A DNA stretch of 64,000 nt, taken from positions 284,451-348,450 of the forward strand of contig NZ_RHQM01000003.1 of NCBI RefSeq assembly GCF_003935375.1. Reading direction: 5' to 3'. Every line of letters begins with the position of its first letter. Positions within the stretch are counted from its first letter, which is position 1. Shown piece after piece: positions 56,392 to 64,000 of this stretch. The translations under genes were made by a program, and so were the position numbers. A model generated the notes under the pieces. The model made no database searches. It was not told the origin of the DNA and saw only the letters and a program-made list of their open reading frames with translations. Origin of the DNA: Stutzerimonas xanthomarina. GTDB lineage: Bacteria; Pseudomonadota; Gammaproteobacteria; Pseudomonadales; Pseudomonadaceae.

Positions 56392-57537
56392 TCAAACCTG
56401 CGCGATCCACTTGCGATGGGTGTGGATCGACATCAAAACCCCGAACCCTGACAGCAGGGTCACCAATGAAGTTCCGCCATAACTAATGAAGGGCAATGGC
56501 ACCCCCACCACCGGCAACAGCCCACTGACCATACCGATATTGACGAAAACGTAAACAAAGAAGGTCATCGTCAGCGCGCCGGCCAGCAGTTTTCCAAACA
56601 GCGTTTGCGCCTGCACGGTAATAACAAGGCCGCGAGTGATCAGCAGACCATACACCAACAGCAGCAGGCAGACCCCGACCAGGCCGAACTCTTCAGCGAG
56701 CACGGCGATGATAAAGTCCGTGTGGCTTTCCGGCAAAAAATCCAGGTGCGACTGCGTGCCTGCCAGCCAGCCCTTGCCGAACACCCCACCCGAACCGATC
56801 GCCGCCTTCGACTGGATGATGTTCCAGCCAGTGCCCAGCGGATCGCTTTCCGGATCGAGAAACGTCAGTACTCGCTGCTTCTGGTAGTTGTGCAGTACGA
56901 AGTACCACATCGCCACAGCAATGGGGACGATCGCCGTGACCGCGCCAATGATCCAGCGCCAACGCAGGCCGCCGATGAACAGGACGAATGCGCCGGAGGC
57001 GAGAATCAGCAGCGACGTGCCCAGATCCGGCTGTTTGAGGATCAGCACGAAGGGCACGAGGATCAGCGACAGACTGATCGCAGTGTGCTTGATGCTCGGC
57101 GGCAGGCTACGCGAGGACAGATACCAGGCGATGGTCATCGGCATGATGATCTTCATGAACTCCGACGGCTGGAAGCGGATCACCCCCGGAATGTTGATCC
57201 AGCGGGTGGCGCCCATCGCTGTATGGCCGACGACCTCGACCGCCACCAGCAGCGCTACCACAGCGAGATAGCCCAGCGGTACCCAGCGCGCCATGAAGCG
57301 TGGCTCGAACTGTGCAATGACCAGCATTGCACCCAGGCCGAGGCCGAAAGACGTCGCCTGCTTGATGACCAGATCCCAGTTCTTGCCGCTGGCCGAATAG
57401 AGAATGAACAGGCTGCCCGCCGCCAGCATCAGCAGCAGCACCAGCAGCAGCCCGTCGATATGCAGGCGCTGCAACAGGCTGGCGCGACGCCGCAGTACGT
57501 CCTCGCGCGACAGGGTTCGGTCGAAATTGCCGCTCAT
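56392..57537 (-). CDS. rodA: Peptidoglycan glycosyltransferase RodA
   Basis: This 381-residue SEDS-family protein polymerises glycan strands during elongation, in partnership with PBP2. It has about ten membrane segments. The SEDS motif KQPDLGTSLLILASG near residue 164, the FGLGLGAMLVIAQFEPRF segment and the C-terminal GVPLPFISYGGTSLVTLLSGFGVLMSI are signatures. The catalytic-site Asp-like residue is in QPDLGT. It starts at ATG overlapping the pbpA stop (ATGA). Confidence 0.97.
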   Translation of the reverse strand: MSGNFDRTLSREDVLRRRASLLQRLHIDGLLLVLLLMLAAGSLFILYSASGKNWDLVIKQATSFGLGLGAMLVIAQFEPRFMARWVPLGYLAVVALLVAVEVVGHTAMGATRWINIPGVIRFQPSEFMKIIMPMTIAWYLSSRSLPPSIKHTAISLSLILVPFVLILKQPDLGTSLLILASGAFVLFIGGLRWRWIIGAVTAIVPIAVAMWYFVLHNYQKQRVLTFLDPESDPLGTGWNIIQSKAAIGSGGVFGKGWLAGTQSHLDFLPESHTDFIIAVLAEEFGLVGVCLLLLVYGLLITRGLVITVQAQTLFGKLLAGALTMTFFVYVFVNIGMVSGLLPVVGVPLPFISYGGTSLVTLLSGFGVLMSIHTHRKWIAQV

Positions 57538-59423
57538 GGCTTCTTCCCTTCGGCGGTCAGCGGCGGGGCGAACTCGGGCTTGAGCACGCCCTCCTCGTTC
57601 AGCAGCCAGGCGTCCATGACCTGCTTGGCCACCGGCGCGGCGACGCCCGAACCGGATTCGCCGTTCTCGACCATCACCGCCACGGCGATCTGCGGGTCAT
57701 GCACCGGGGCGAAGGCGACGAACAGCGCATGGTCCCGATGGCGTTCGGCCAGCTTGGTACTGTCGTATTTCTCGCCCTGGCGGATCGCGACCACCTGGGC
57801 GGTACCGCTCTTGCCGGCAATACGATACGCCGCGCTGTCACCGACCTTCCTTGCCGTACCCCGCGCGCCATGCAGAACCTGCTCCATACCGTGGGTCGCG
57901 TAGTCCCAGAAGCGCGGATCGCGAAGCTGGATGTCCGGAACCGGATCATGGTCCACCGGCGCTTCACTACCGACGCTGCGCGCCAGATGCGGCCGAATCC
58001 ACTTGCCGCGGGTCGCCACTAGCGCCGTGGCCTGGGCCAGCTGCAGCGGCGTGGCCTGCATGTAACCCTGGCCGATACCGAGAATCACTGTTTCACCGGG
58101 ATACCAGGGCTGGCGATAGCGCGCCCGTTTCCAGTCGCGCGACGGCATCAGGCCCGCCGTCTCCTCGTGCATGTCCAGAGATACGCGCTGCCCCAGGCCG
58201 AAACGGGTCATGTATTCGTGCATGCGATCGACGCCCAGCTTGTGGGCCATGTCGTAGAAGTAGGTGTCGTTGGAGCGGGCGATGGCCAGGTCCAGGTCCA
58301 CCCAGCCGTCGCCGTTGCGGTTCCAGTTGCGGTACTTGTGCTTCACGTTCGGCAGTTGGAAAAAGCCCGGATCGAACACGCGACTGCTCGGCGTGATCAC
58401 GCCGGCATCGAGGCCGGCAACGGCCATCATTGGCTTGATGGTCGAGCCGGGCGGGTAAAGGCCGCGCAGCACACGGTTGAACAACGGACGATCAATAGAG
58501 TCGCGCAGTTCACCGTAATCATTGAAGCTGATGCCGGTGACGAACAGGTTGGGGTTGAAGCTCGGCTGACTGACCATCGCCACCACCTCGCCGGTGCTCG
58601 GCAGCAGCGCGACGATTGCACCGCGACGACCACCGAGCGCCGTTTCTGCGGCCTCCTGCAGGTCGAGATCGAGCGACAGCGTGATGTCCTTGCCCGGTAT
58701 CGGATCGGTACGCTTGAGCACGCGCAAGACCCTGCCGCGGGCATTGGTTTCGACCTCTTCGTAGCCGACCTGGCCGTGCAGCTCGTCCTCGTAGAATTTC
58801 TCGATACCGGTCTTGCCGACATGGTGCGTGCCGCTGTAATTGACCGGGTCGAGCTGCTTGAGCTCTTGCTCGTTGATTCGCCCGACATAGCCTACCGAGT
58901 GCGCGAAGTGCGGACCCTGCGGGTAATGCCGGACCAGCTGCGCCGCCACCTCGACCCCAGGCAGGCGGAACTGATTCACGGCAATGCGCGCAATCTGCTC
59001 CTCGGACAGCTCATACATGATCGGTACCGGCTCGAATGGCCGGCGCCCCTGCAACACGCGTTTCTCGAACAGCCCACGCTCTTCCTCGCTGAGCTCCAGC
59101 ACCTCGACCACGCCATCGAGCACAGTCTTCCAGTCGCCGGCGCGTTCGCGGGTGACGGTCAGGCTGAAACTGGGCCGGTTGTCGGCGATGACCCGGCCCT
59201 TGCGGTCGAAGATCAAGCCACGATTGGGCGGGATCGGCTGAACGTGGACACGGTTGTTCTCCGACAGCGTCGAATGGTGCTCGAACTGCACCACCTGCAG
59301 GTAGTACATCCGCGACACCAGCACACCGATCAATAGCAACACGAACGCAAGGCCGACGATGACGCGCCGGCGCACCAGCACGGCGTCCTTCTCGTGATCC
59401 TTGAGTTGAATCGGTTGCGGCAT
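57534..59423 (-). CDS. mrdA: Penicillin-binding protein 2 (PbpA/MrdA)
   Basis: This 629-residue transpeptidase cross-links peptidoglycan in the elongasome. It has an N-terminal anchor (about residues 21-41), the pedestal domain, and the transpeptidase domain with the active-site Ser in YPPGSTIKPMMAVAGL near residue 327, the Ser-x-Asn box in AIARSNDTYFYDM and the KSG box in AGKSGTAQVV near residue 540. Its stop overlaps rodA and its start lies 18 bases from rlmH. Confidence 0.97.
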   Translation of the reverse strand: MPQPIQLKDHEKDAVLVRRRVIVGLAFVLLLIGVLVSRMYYLQVVQFEHHSTLSENNRVHVQPIPPNRGLIFDRKGRVIADNRPSFSLTVTRERAGDWKTVLDGVVEVLELSEEERGLFEKRVLQGRRPFEPVPIMYELSEEQIARIAVNQFRLPGVEVAAQLVRHYPQGPHFAHSVGYVGRINEQELKQLDPVNYSGTHHVGKTGIEKFYEDELHGQVGYEEVETNARGRVLRVLKRTDPIPGKDITLSLDLDLQEAAETALGGRRGAIVALLPSTGEVVAMVSQPSFNPNLFVTGISFNDYGELRDSIDRPLFNRVLRGLYPPGSTIKPMMAVAGLDAGVITPSSRVFDPGFFQLPNVKHKYRNWNRNGDGWVDLDLAIARSNDTYFYDMAHKLGVDRMHEYMTRFGLGQRVSLDMHEETAGLMPSRDWKRARYRQPWYPGETVILGIGQGYMQATPLQLAQATALVATRGKWIRPHLARSVGSEAPVDHDPVPDIQLRDPRFWDYATHGMEQVLHGARGTARKVGDSAAYRIAGKSGTAQVVAIRQGEKYDSTKLAERHRDHALFVAFAPVHDPQIAVAVMVENGESGSGVAAPVAKQVMDAWLLNEEGVLKPEFAPPLTAEGKKP

Positions 59424-59441
59424 CTTGAAGGGGTTCGCGGA

Positions 59442-59909
59442 CTACTTGTGATAGGGATGACCGGACAGCAGCGTCCAGGCGCGGTAGATCTGTTCGCCGA
59501 TCAGGATTCGCACCAGCGGATGAGGCAGGGTCAGCGGCGACAGCGACCAGCGCTGCTCGCTGCGCGCACAAACCTCGGGTGCCAGCCCTTCCGGACCGCC
59601 GACCATGAGGTTGACGTTGCGTGCATCGAGCCGCCAGCGCTCGATTTCCGCCGCCAGCTGCTCGGTGCTCCACGGCTTGCCATGTACTTCTAGCGTGACA
59701 ATGCGCTCGCCTGGCTGAACCTTGCCCAGCATGGCCTCGCCTTCCTGGCGAATCAACCGCGCCACGTCGGCGTTCTTGCCACGGGTATTGAGCGCGATCT
59801 CATGCAGCTCCAGCGGTAGTTCGGACGGCAGGCGCTTGGCATATTCCTGCCAACCATCCTCGACCCAGCGTGGCATCTTCGAGCCGACCGCAATCAGCTT
59901 GATACGCAC
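59442..59909 (-). CDS. rlmH: 23S rRNA (pseudouridine1915-N3)-methyltransferase RlmH
   Basis: This 155-residue SPOUT methyltransferase has the full RlmH pattern: [28 protein letters not shown] at the start, FLIGG-like [17 protein letters not shown] with the SAM-binding knot, and [28 protein letters not shown] at the end. It methylates pseudouridine 1915 in helix 69. The rsfS-rlmH-pbpA order is widely conserved; 3 bases separate it from the rsfS stop. Confidence 0.97.
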   Translation of the reverse strand: MRIKLIAVGSKMPRWVEDGWQEYAKRLPSELPLELHEIALNTRGKNADVARLIRQEGEAMLGKVQPGERIVTLEVHGKPWSTEQLAAEIERWRLDARNVNLMVGGPEGLAPEVCARSEQRWSLSPLTLPHPLVRILIGEQIYRAWTLLSGHPYHK

Positions 59910-59912
59910 GGC

Positions 59913-60272
59913 TTATTCCGGGTCGTGAGCGTGCTGCGCGCGGCTCTGCTCGGCGCCCTGCCAGAGACGTTCGAGATCGTAGAACTGGCGGGTCGGCACC
60001 TGCATCACATGGACGACGACATCGCCCAGGTCGAGCAACGCCCACTCACCGCCTTCGAGACCCTCGCTGCCAAGCGGGCGAACGCCCTGCTCCTTGACCT
60101 GCTCCAGCACGTTTTCGACGAGCGACTTGACGTGCCGGCTGGAACTGCCGCTGGCGATGACCATGTAATCGGTGACACTGGTCTTGCCGCGCACATCGAT
60201 GGTGGTGATGTCCTGGCCTTTCAGATCTTCCAGGGCGGCAACCGCCAGCTGGACCAACTCTTCAGTTTGCAT
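59913..60272 (-). CDS. rsfS: Ribosomal silencing factor RsfS
   Basis: This 119-residue protein binds ribosomal protein uL14 and blocks subunit joining during starvation. It shows the Iojap/RsfS pattern [30 protein letters not shown] core ([17 protein letters not shown] near residue 22) and [24 protein letters not shown] near residue 63. The tail past residue 100 ([17 protein letters not shown]) is variable. It follows nadD by 15 bases. Confidence 0.96.
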   Translation of the reverse strand: MQTEELVQLAVAALEDLKGQDITTIDVRGKTSVTDYMVIASGSSSRHVKSLVENVLEQVKEQGVRPLGSEGLEGGEWALLDLGDVVVHVMQVPTRQFYDLERLWQGAEQSRAQHAHDPE

Positions 60273-60287
60273 AACGTGAAAACAACC

Positions 60288-60947
60288 TCAGTTCGACGCC
60301 CGGTACAGTCCGTGCGCGTTGATATAAGCCAGTACGGCATCGGGAACCAGGAATCGGACCGACTTGCCGCTGGCCAGCAATTGGCGAATCTGTGTGGCAG
60401 ACACTTCCAACGGTGTCTGCCAGACGAATGCAATCTGCCCGCTGCCCCCGCAAAGCACCTGGGGATCGGGCACGCTGCGTGCGGCGAGCAGATCGCGCAG
60501 CACCTGCGGCGCCTCGCTGCCGGCATCCGGGCGTTGCAGGACGAGGATATGGCAATAGTCGAGCAGCTCTTCCCAGCGATGCCAGGTTGGCAGGCCGCAG
60601 AAGGCATCCCAGCCCACCACCAGCAACAACTGATCCTCCTCGCCCAGCTCGGCGCGCAGGGAAATCAGCGTGTCGATGGTGTAGGACGGCTTCTCCCGCT
60701 CCAGCTCACGAGCGTCCACACAAAGTGGCGGCAGGTCTTGCACCGCCAGGCGAACCATTGCCAGGCGATCCTGCGCCGAGCAATTGGGGGTGTCACGGTG
60801 CGGCGGACGCGCGTTGGGTATCAGCCGCAGCTCGTCGAGATCGAACATCTCGGCCACTTCCAGCGCCCCGCGCAAGTGACCGATGTGTACCGGATCGAAG
60901 GTGCCGCCGAGTATACCGATGCGCCGGGCGCCGCTGCCTTGGCTCAT
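60288..60947 (-). CDS. nadD: Nicotinate-nucleotide adenylyltransferase NadD
   Basis: This 219-residue enzyme makes deamido-NAD from NaMN and ATP. The nucleotide-binding motif [17 protein letters not shown] begins near residue 14, and the C-terminal [27 protein letters not shown] contains the ISST-like (here SATQIR) motif. The ATG overlaps the proA stop by one base (TGATG), so proA-nadD are coupled. Confidence 0.96.
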   Translation of the reverse strand: MSQGSGARRIGILGGTFDPVHIGHLRGALEVAEMFDLDELRLIPNARPPHRDTPNCSAQDRLAMVRLAVQDLPPLCVDARELEREKPSYTIDTLISLRAELGEEDQLLLVVGWDAFCGLPTWHRWEELLDYCHILVLQRPDAGSEAPQVLRDLLAARSVPDPQVLCGGSGQIAFVWQTPLEVSATQIRQLLASGKSVRFLVPDAVLAYINAHGLYRASN

Positions 60948-62212
60948 CAGGTACGGACGTGGCCGTCGCCAAACACCACGTACTTCTCGCTGGTCAGCCC
61001 TTCCAGACCGACCGGACCACGGGCATGAAGCTTGTCAGTGGAGATGCCGATCTCCGCGCCCAGGCCATACTCGAAGCCATCGGCGAAACGCGTCGAGGCG
61101 TTGACCATCACCGAAGCGGAGTCCACCTCGGTGAGGAAGCGCCGGGCATCGGTGAAATTCTCGGTGACGATCGCGTCGGTGTGTTGCGAGCCGTAGCGAT
61201 TGATGTGCTCGATGGCGGCATCCAGCGAATCGACGATGCGGATCGACAGGATCGGTGCGTTGTATTCGGTGGACCAGTCTTCTTCGCTGGCCTCCAGCAC
61301 ATCGCCGCCAAGCAGCGCCTTGGTTCGCGCACAGCCACGCAACTCAACGCCCTTCTCGCGATAGATGGCCGCCAGTGGCGGCAGCACCCGGTCGGCGATG
61401 CCCTGGTGAACCAGCAGCGTCTCCATGGTGTTGCACGGCGCGAAGCGCTGGGTCTTGGCGTTGTCGGCGACGCGAACGGCCTTGTCCACGTCCGCCGCCA
61501 CGTCGATGTAGACATGGCAGATGCCGTCCAGGTGCTTGATCACCGGTACCCGGGCGTCGCGACTGATGCGTTCGATCAGCCCCTTGCCGCCGCGCGGCAC
61601 GATCACATCGACGTATTCCGGCATGCTGATCAGCGCGCCGACCGCAGCCCGGTCAGTGGTCTCCACGACCTGCACCGCCGCTGCCGGCAGCCCGGCTTCG
61701 GCCAGGCCAAGCTGGATGCAGCGGGCAATGGCCTGATTGGAATGGATCGCCTCGGAACCACCTCGCAGGATGGTCGCGTTGCCCGACTTCATGCACAGGC
61801 TGGCGGCGTCGATGGTCACGTTCGGCCGCGACTCGTAGATGATCCCGACCACGCCCAGCGGCACGCGCATCTTGCCGACCTGAATGCCCGAAGGCATGTA
61901 GCGCATGTCGCGAATCTCGCCGATCGGGTCCGGCAGCGTGGCGACCTGGCGCAGCCCTTCGATCATGCCGTCGATCACCTTGGGCGTCAGCGCAAGACGA
62001 TCGAGCATCGCCGCGTCCAGACCGTTGGCGCGGCCACCGGCAAGGTCCCGCTCGTTGGCGCTGACCAACTCGTCGCGGGCTGCGTCGAGCGCGGCGGCGG
62101 CGGCCTGCAGGGCACGGTTCTTCTGCGCCGTGCTGGCGCGCGCAAGCACCCGCGAGGCCTCGCGCGCGGCGCGGCCCAGGCGGTTCATGTAATCGAGTAC
62201 GGACTCGGTCAT
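60947..62212 (-). CDS. proA: Gamma-glutamyl phosphate reductase ProA
   Basis: This 421-residue aldehyde-dehydrogenase-fold enzyme performs the second step of proline synthesis. The catalytic Cys is in [12 protein letters not shown], and the NADPH-binding and family motifs [36 protein letters not shown] are intact. It begins [24 protein letters not shown]. It is the first gene of the proA-nadD-rsfS-rlmH-pbpA-rodA series on this strand and is divergent from the DedA-PAP2 gene. Confidence 0.97.
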   Translation of the reverse strand: MTESVLDYMNRLGRAAREASRVLARASTAQKNRALQAAAAALDAARDELVSANERDLAGGRANGLDAAMLDRLALTPKVIDGMIEGLRQVATLPDPIGEIRDMRYMPSGIQVGKMRVPLGVVGIIYESRPNVTIDAASLCMKSGNATILRGGSEAIHSNQAIARCIQLGLAEAGLPAAAVQVVETTDRAAVGALISMPEYVDVIVPRGGKGLIERISRDARVPVIKHLDGICHVYIDVAADVDKAVRVADNAKTQRFAPCNTMETLLVHQGIADRVLPPLAAIYREKGVELRGCARTKALLGGDVLEASEEDWSTEYNAPILSIRIVDSLDAAIEHINRYGSQHTDAIVTENFTDARRFLTEVDSASVMVNASTRFADGFEYGLGAEIGISTDKLHARGPVGLEGLTSEKYVVFGDGHVRT

Positions 62213-62415
62213 GGATCTAGCTGGCCTGACTGAAGGGAAAGCGGCTGATTATAGCCACCCCGACCGCCCGCGCACAGCGGCGCCGGGCGAAAGGCGCTCG
62301 AATGCATGCGCGGACAGCGCTACGAACCAGCCAGCACGGCGCAGTATCCTCGCGCCTAGGAAACCCACCACCCTTTCGTCAGGTCGAAAGGCGATCTCGA
62401 TTCAAGGAAATCCGC

Positions 62416-63735
62416 ATGGGCCAGTGGCTCGAAACCCTTACCCAATGGCTCGCCGGGCATCCGCAATGGCTGGGCCTGGCGCTGCTGATCGTCGCCTGCA
62501 TGGAGTGTCTGGCCGTAGTCGGACTGATCATTCCGGGCACGGTGCTGGTATTCGCGATTGCTGTACTCGCCGGCAGCGGAGTGCTGAGCCTGGGGGAAAC
62601 CCTTTTGCTGGGCTTTATCGGCGGACTGATCGGCGACCTGCTTTCCTATGCCCTCGGTCGACGCTATCACCAGGGCATTCGCAGCTTGCGAGGCCTGCGC
62701 GACCATCCCGAGTGGCTGGTGCAGGCCGAGCACTACTTTCAGCGCTACGGCGTAGCCAGCCTGCTGGTAGGCCGCTTCATCGGCCCGCTGCGCCCCATGC
62801 TGCCGATGACCGCCGGCATGCTCGACATGCCGTTCGGACGCTTCCTGCTGGTCAGCCTGTGTGCTGCCGCCGGCTGGTCGATGGCTTATCTGCTGCCCGG
62901 TTGGAGCGCCGGAGCCGCCATCCGCCTGCCGCTGGAGGAGGGTTTCTGGAGCGAAGCCGGGATAGTGGTCGGCGCGCTGCTGACGCTGATCGCGGCAACT
63001 GCATTCGGCAGTCTGCGCGGCTTGCGTTGGGTCAGCGCACTGTCGGCCGGCCTCGGCGTTGCCATCCTGCTCGGTCTGTTTTTCGGCTGGCCGCACCTGA
63101 AGGAACTCGACGAAGGCCTGCTGGCAGTGATCCAGGGCGCACGCAGCACCACCTTCGACCGCGTCATGGTGATCGTCACCCGCGCCGGGGACTTTCACAC
63201 CCAACTGTGGGCCGCGCTATTGCTATGTTTGCTGCTTCTGGTCGCACGCCAATGGCGCGCCGCCCTGTTCGCCATTCTCACGCTGCTGGGCACGGCCCTG
63301 GCCAACGGCGCCCTGAAGGCCACCTTTGCCCGCGTTCGCCCGGAAGTACTGGTGGAGCCGCTGAGCAGCTACAGTTTTCCCAGCGGGCACAGCTCAGCGG
63401 CGTTTGCCTTCTTCCTCACCCTCGGCGTGCTCGCCGGTCGCGGCCAGCCACCGCGCCTGCGCCTTGCCTGGCTGGTCCTCGCCAGCCTGCCGGCGACGGC
63501 AATCGCACTCTCGCGGGTCTATCTCGGTGTGCACTGGACCACCGACGTCACGGCTGGCGCGCTGTTGGCCGCAAGCATCTGCGCCGCCAGCCTGACCCTA
63601 GTGCAATGGCGCAGCCCGCTGCACGCAATGGCACCGAGAGTCTGGTGGCTGATCCTGCCGGCCTGTCTGGGCCTGCTCGGCGCATTCAGCGTCTGGGCCC
63701 TGCCGACAGCGATGCAGATGTATCGGTATCAGTGA
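62416..63735 (+). CDS. DedA-PAP2 fusion membrane protein
   Basis: This 439-residue protein joins an N-terminal DedA/SNARE-associated domain (about residues 1-170: ECLAVVGLIIPGTVLVF, GGLIGDLLSYALGRRY, YGVASLLVGRFIGPLRPMLPMTAGMLDM) to a C-terminal PAP2 phosphatase domain with all three motifs: KATFARVRP, YSFPSGHSSAAF and SRVYLGVHWTTD. DedA proteins flip undecaprenyl phosphate or phosphatidylethanolamine, and PAP2 proteins dephosphorylate lipid pyrophosphates, so recycling of a lipid carrier is likely. AAGGAAA precedes the ATG at 62416; the longer in-frame reading is less likely. Confidence 0.93.
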   Translation: MGQWLETLTQWLAGHPQWLGLALLIVACMECLAVVGLIIPGTVLVFAIAVLAGSGVLSLGETLLLGFIGGLIGDLLSYALGRRYHQGIRSLRGLRDHPEWLVQAEHYFQRYGVASLLVGRFIGPLRPMLPMTAGMLDMPFGRFLLVSLCAAAGWSMAYLLPGWSAGAAIRLPLEEGFWSEAGIVVGALLTLIAATAFGSLRGLRWVSALSAGLGVAILLGLFFGWPHLKELDEGLLAVIQGARSTTFDRVMVIVTRAGDFHTQLWAALLLCLLLLVARQWRAALFAILTLLGTALANGALKATFARVRPEVLVEPLSSYSFPSGHSSAAFAFFLTLGVLAGRGQPPRLRLAWLVLASLPATAIALSRVYLGVHWTTDVTAGALLAASICAASLTLVQWRSPLHAMAPRVWWLILPACLGLLGAFSVWALPTAMQMYRYQ

Positions 63736-63926
63736 TTGCTCCCTCAAGCGTGTGATCCGAAATTTTTTTCTGGTGCGAACAGGAATGTGCGAGGCGTCGT
63801 TGCGTATATCGCGCCACCAGCGGAAAGTCCGCACCTTGGCAGAGCAGCCTTTCGCCGTTGAGTTTCGGATAACTCAATAACTGTCCAGGGACCAGGATAT
63901 TCCGATGCGCGAGTCACGCCTTCTAA
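63736..63926. other. Right-hand gap before the possible IS element
   Basis: No gene is supported here. The minus-strand frames that cross it have no recognisable domain, no good start site, and overlap the PAP2 gene end. No clear terminator follows the PAP2 gene; an AATTTTTTTC run at about 63763 lacks a stem. Confidence 0.45.
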
Positions 63927-64000
63927 GGAAGGTCTGAAAAAGCCGCCTGTTTTTTGACCGACTTCAGCCCTTGCCGATTTTGAAAGCGGCAAATCGATCA
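63927..64000. mobile_element. Possible start of an IS5-family element, cut by the window end
   Basis: GGAAGGTCTGAAAAAG at 63927-63942 matches the IS5 terminal inverted repeat GGAAGGTGCGAATAAG at 13 of 16 positions. It follows a CTAA tetranucleotide, the usual IS5 target (YTAR). The 58 bases after it lack an open frame, as in the non-coding end of IS5. The other end and the transposase lie outside the window. Confidence 0.45.

Noticed and set aside
63744..63992. 82-codon minus-strand frame at the right edge
   Set aside because: It has no family resemblance and overlaps the candidate IS end.

Overview
The window looks like a chromosomal segment of a Pseudomonas-type gammaproteobacterium, most likely of the P. 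stutzeri (Stutzerimonas) group. The DNA is GC-rich and tightly packed with housekeeping genes. From memory, two blocks follow the P. aeruginosa gene order closely: urtABCDE-ureDA-(acetyltransferase)-ureBC, and amn/acyl-CoA dehydrogenase/ladS/thiD/thiE/hemL/miaB/phoH/ybeY/corC/lnt/leuS/lptE/holA through lipA/lipB/ybeD/dacC/rlpA/sltB1/rodA/pbpA/rlmH/rsfS/nadD/proA. I see no tRNA, rRNA, CRISPR array, prophage or intact mobile element.

Region 1 (1-4128) holds a small lipoprotein, a cation-efflux pump, an Lrp/AsnC regulator, a single-domain globin, a DUF2788 membrane protein and the 23S rRNA pseudouridine synthase RluE. Region 2 (4129-14540) is a nitrogen-scavenging locus: the urea ABC transporter urtABCDE, then ureD, ureA, a PITA-like N-acetyltransferase, ureB and ureC. 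Region 3 (14541-21344) separates the two urease gene groups. It carries an NCS1 nucleobase/allantoin-type permease, an orphan GAF histidine kinase, a DksA-type zinc finger protein, a TorF-like porin, a PA4872-like oxaloacetate decarboxylase, an EamA exporter and a GNAT acetyltransferase. Region 4 (21345-24322) holds the nickel accessory genes ureE, ureF, ureG and ureJ. Four candidate sigma-54 (RpoN) -24/-12 promoters, each preceded by an NtrC-like dyad, lie before urtA, ureD, the NCS1 permease and ureE. This suggests one nitrogen-control circuit over urea uptake, urease and a related permease. Almost every non-regulatory gap inside the urt/ure units is filled by a palindromic repeat.

Region 5 (24338-33044) holds a DUF2789 protein, AMP nucleosidase, a succinate/acetate CoA-transferase, a bacterial voltage-gated sodium channel, an AidB-type acyl-CoA dehydrogenase and a LadS-like 7TMR-DISM histidine kinase that ends without a receiver domain. 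Region 6 (33269-48947) carries thiamin synthesis (thiD, thiE), tetrapyrrole synthesis (hemL), tRNA and rRNA maturation (miaB, ybeY), phoH, corC, lnt, leuS, lptE and holA. Region 7 (49052-62212) starts with arfA, which has a perfect 14-bp stem-loop inside its reading frame. It continues with a lytic transglycosylase, lipoate genes, and the cell-elongation cluster dacC-rlpA-sltB1-rodA-pbpA-rlmH-rsfS-nadD-proA on the minus strand. The window ends with a DedA-PAP2 fusion protein and what may be the first bases of an IS5-family element.

I did not find a clear, previously undescribed multi-gene system. The most interesting points are the coordinated RpoN/NtrC signals across the urea locus, the arfA hairpin, the receiver-less LadS, and the repeat-filled operon gaps. 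All promoter and operator calls are by eye against remembered consensus sequences.
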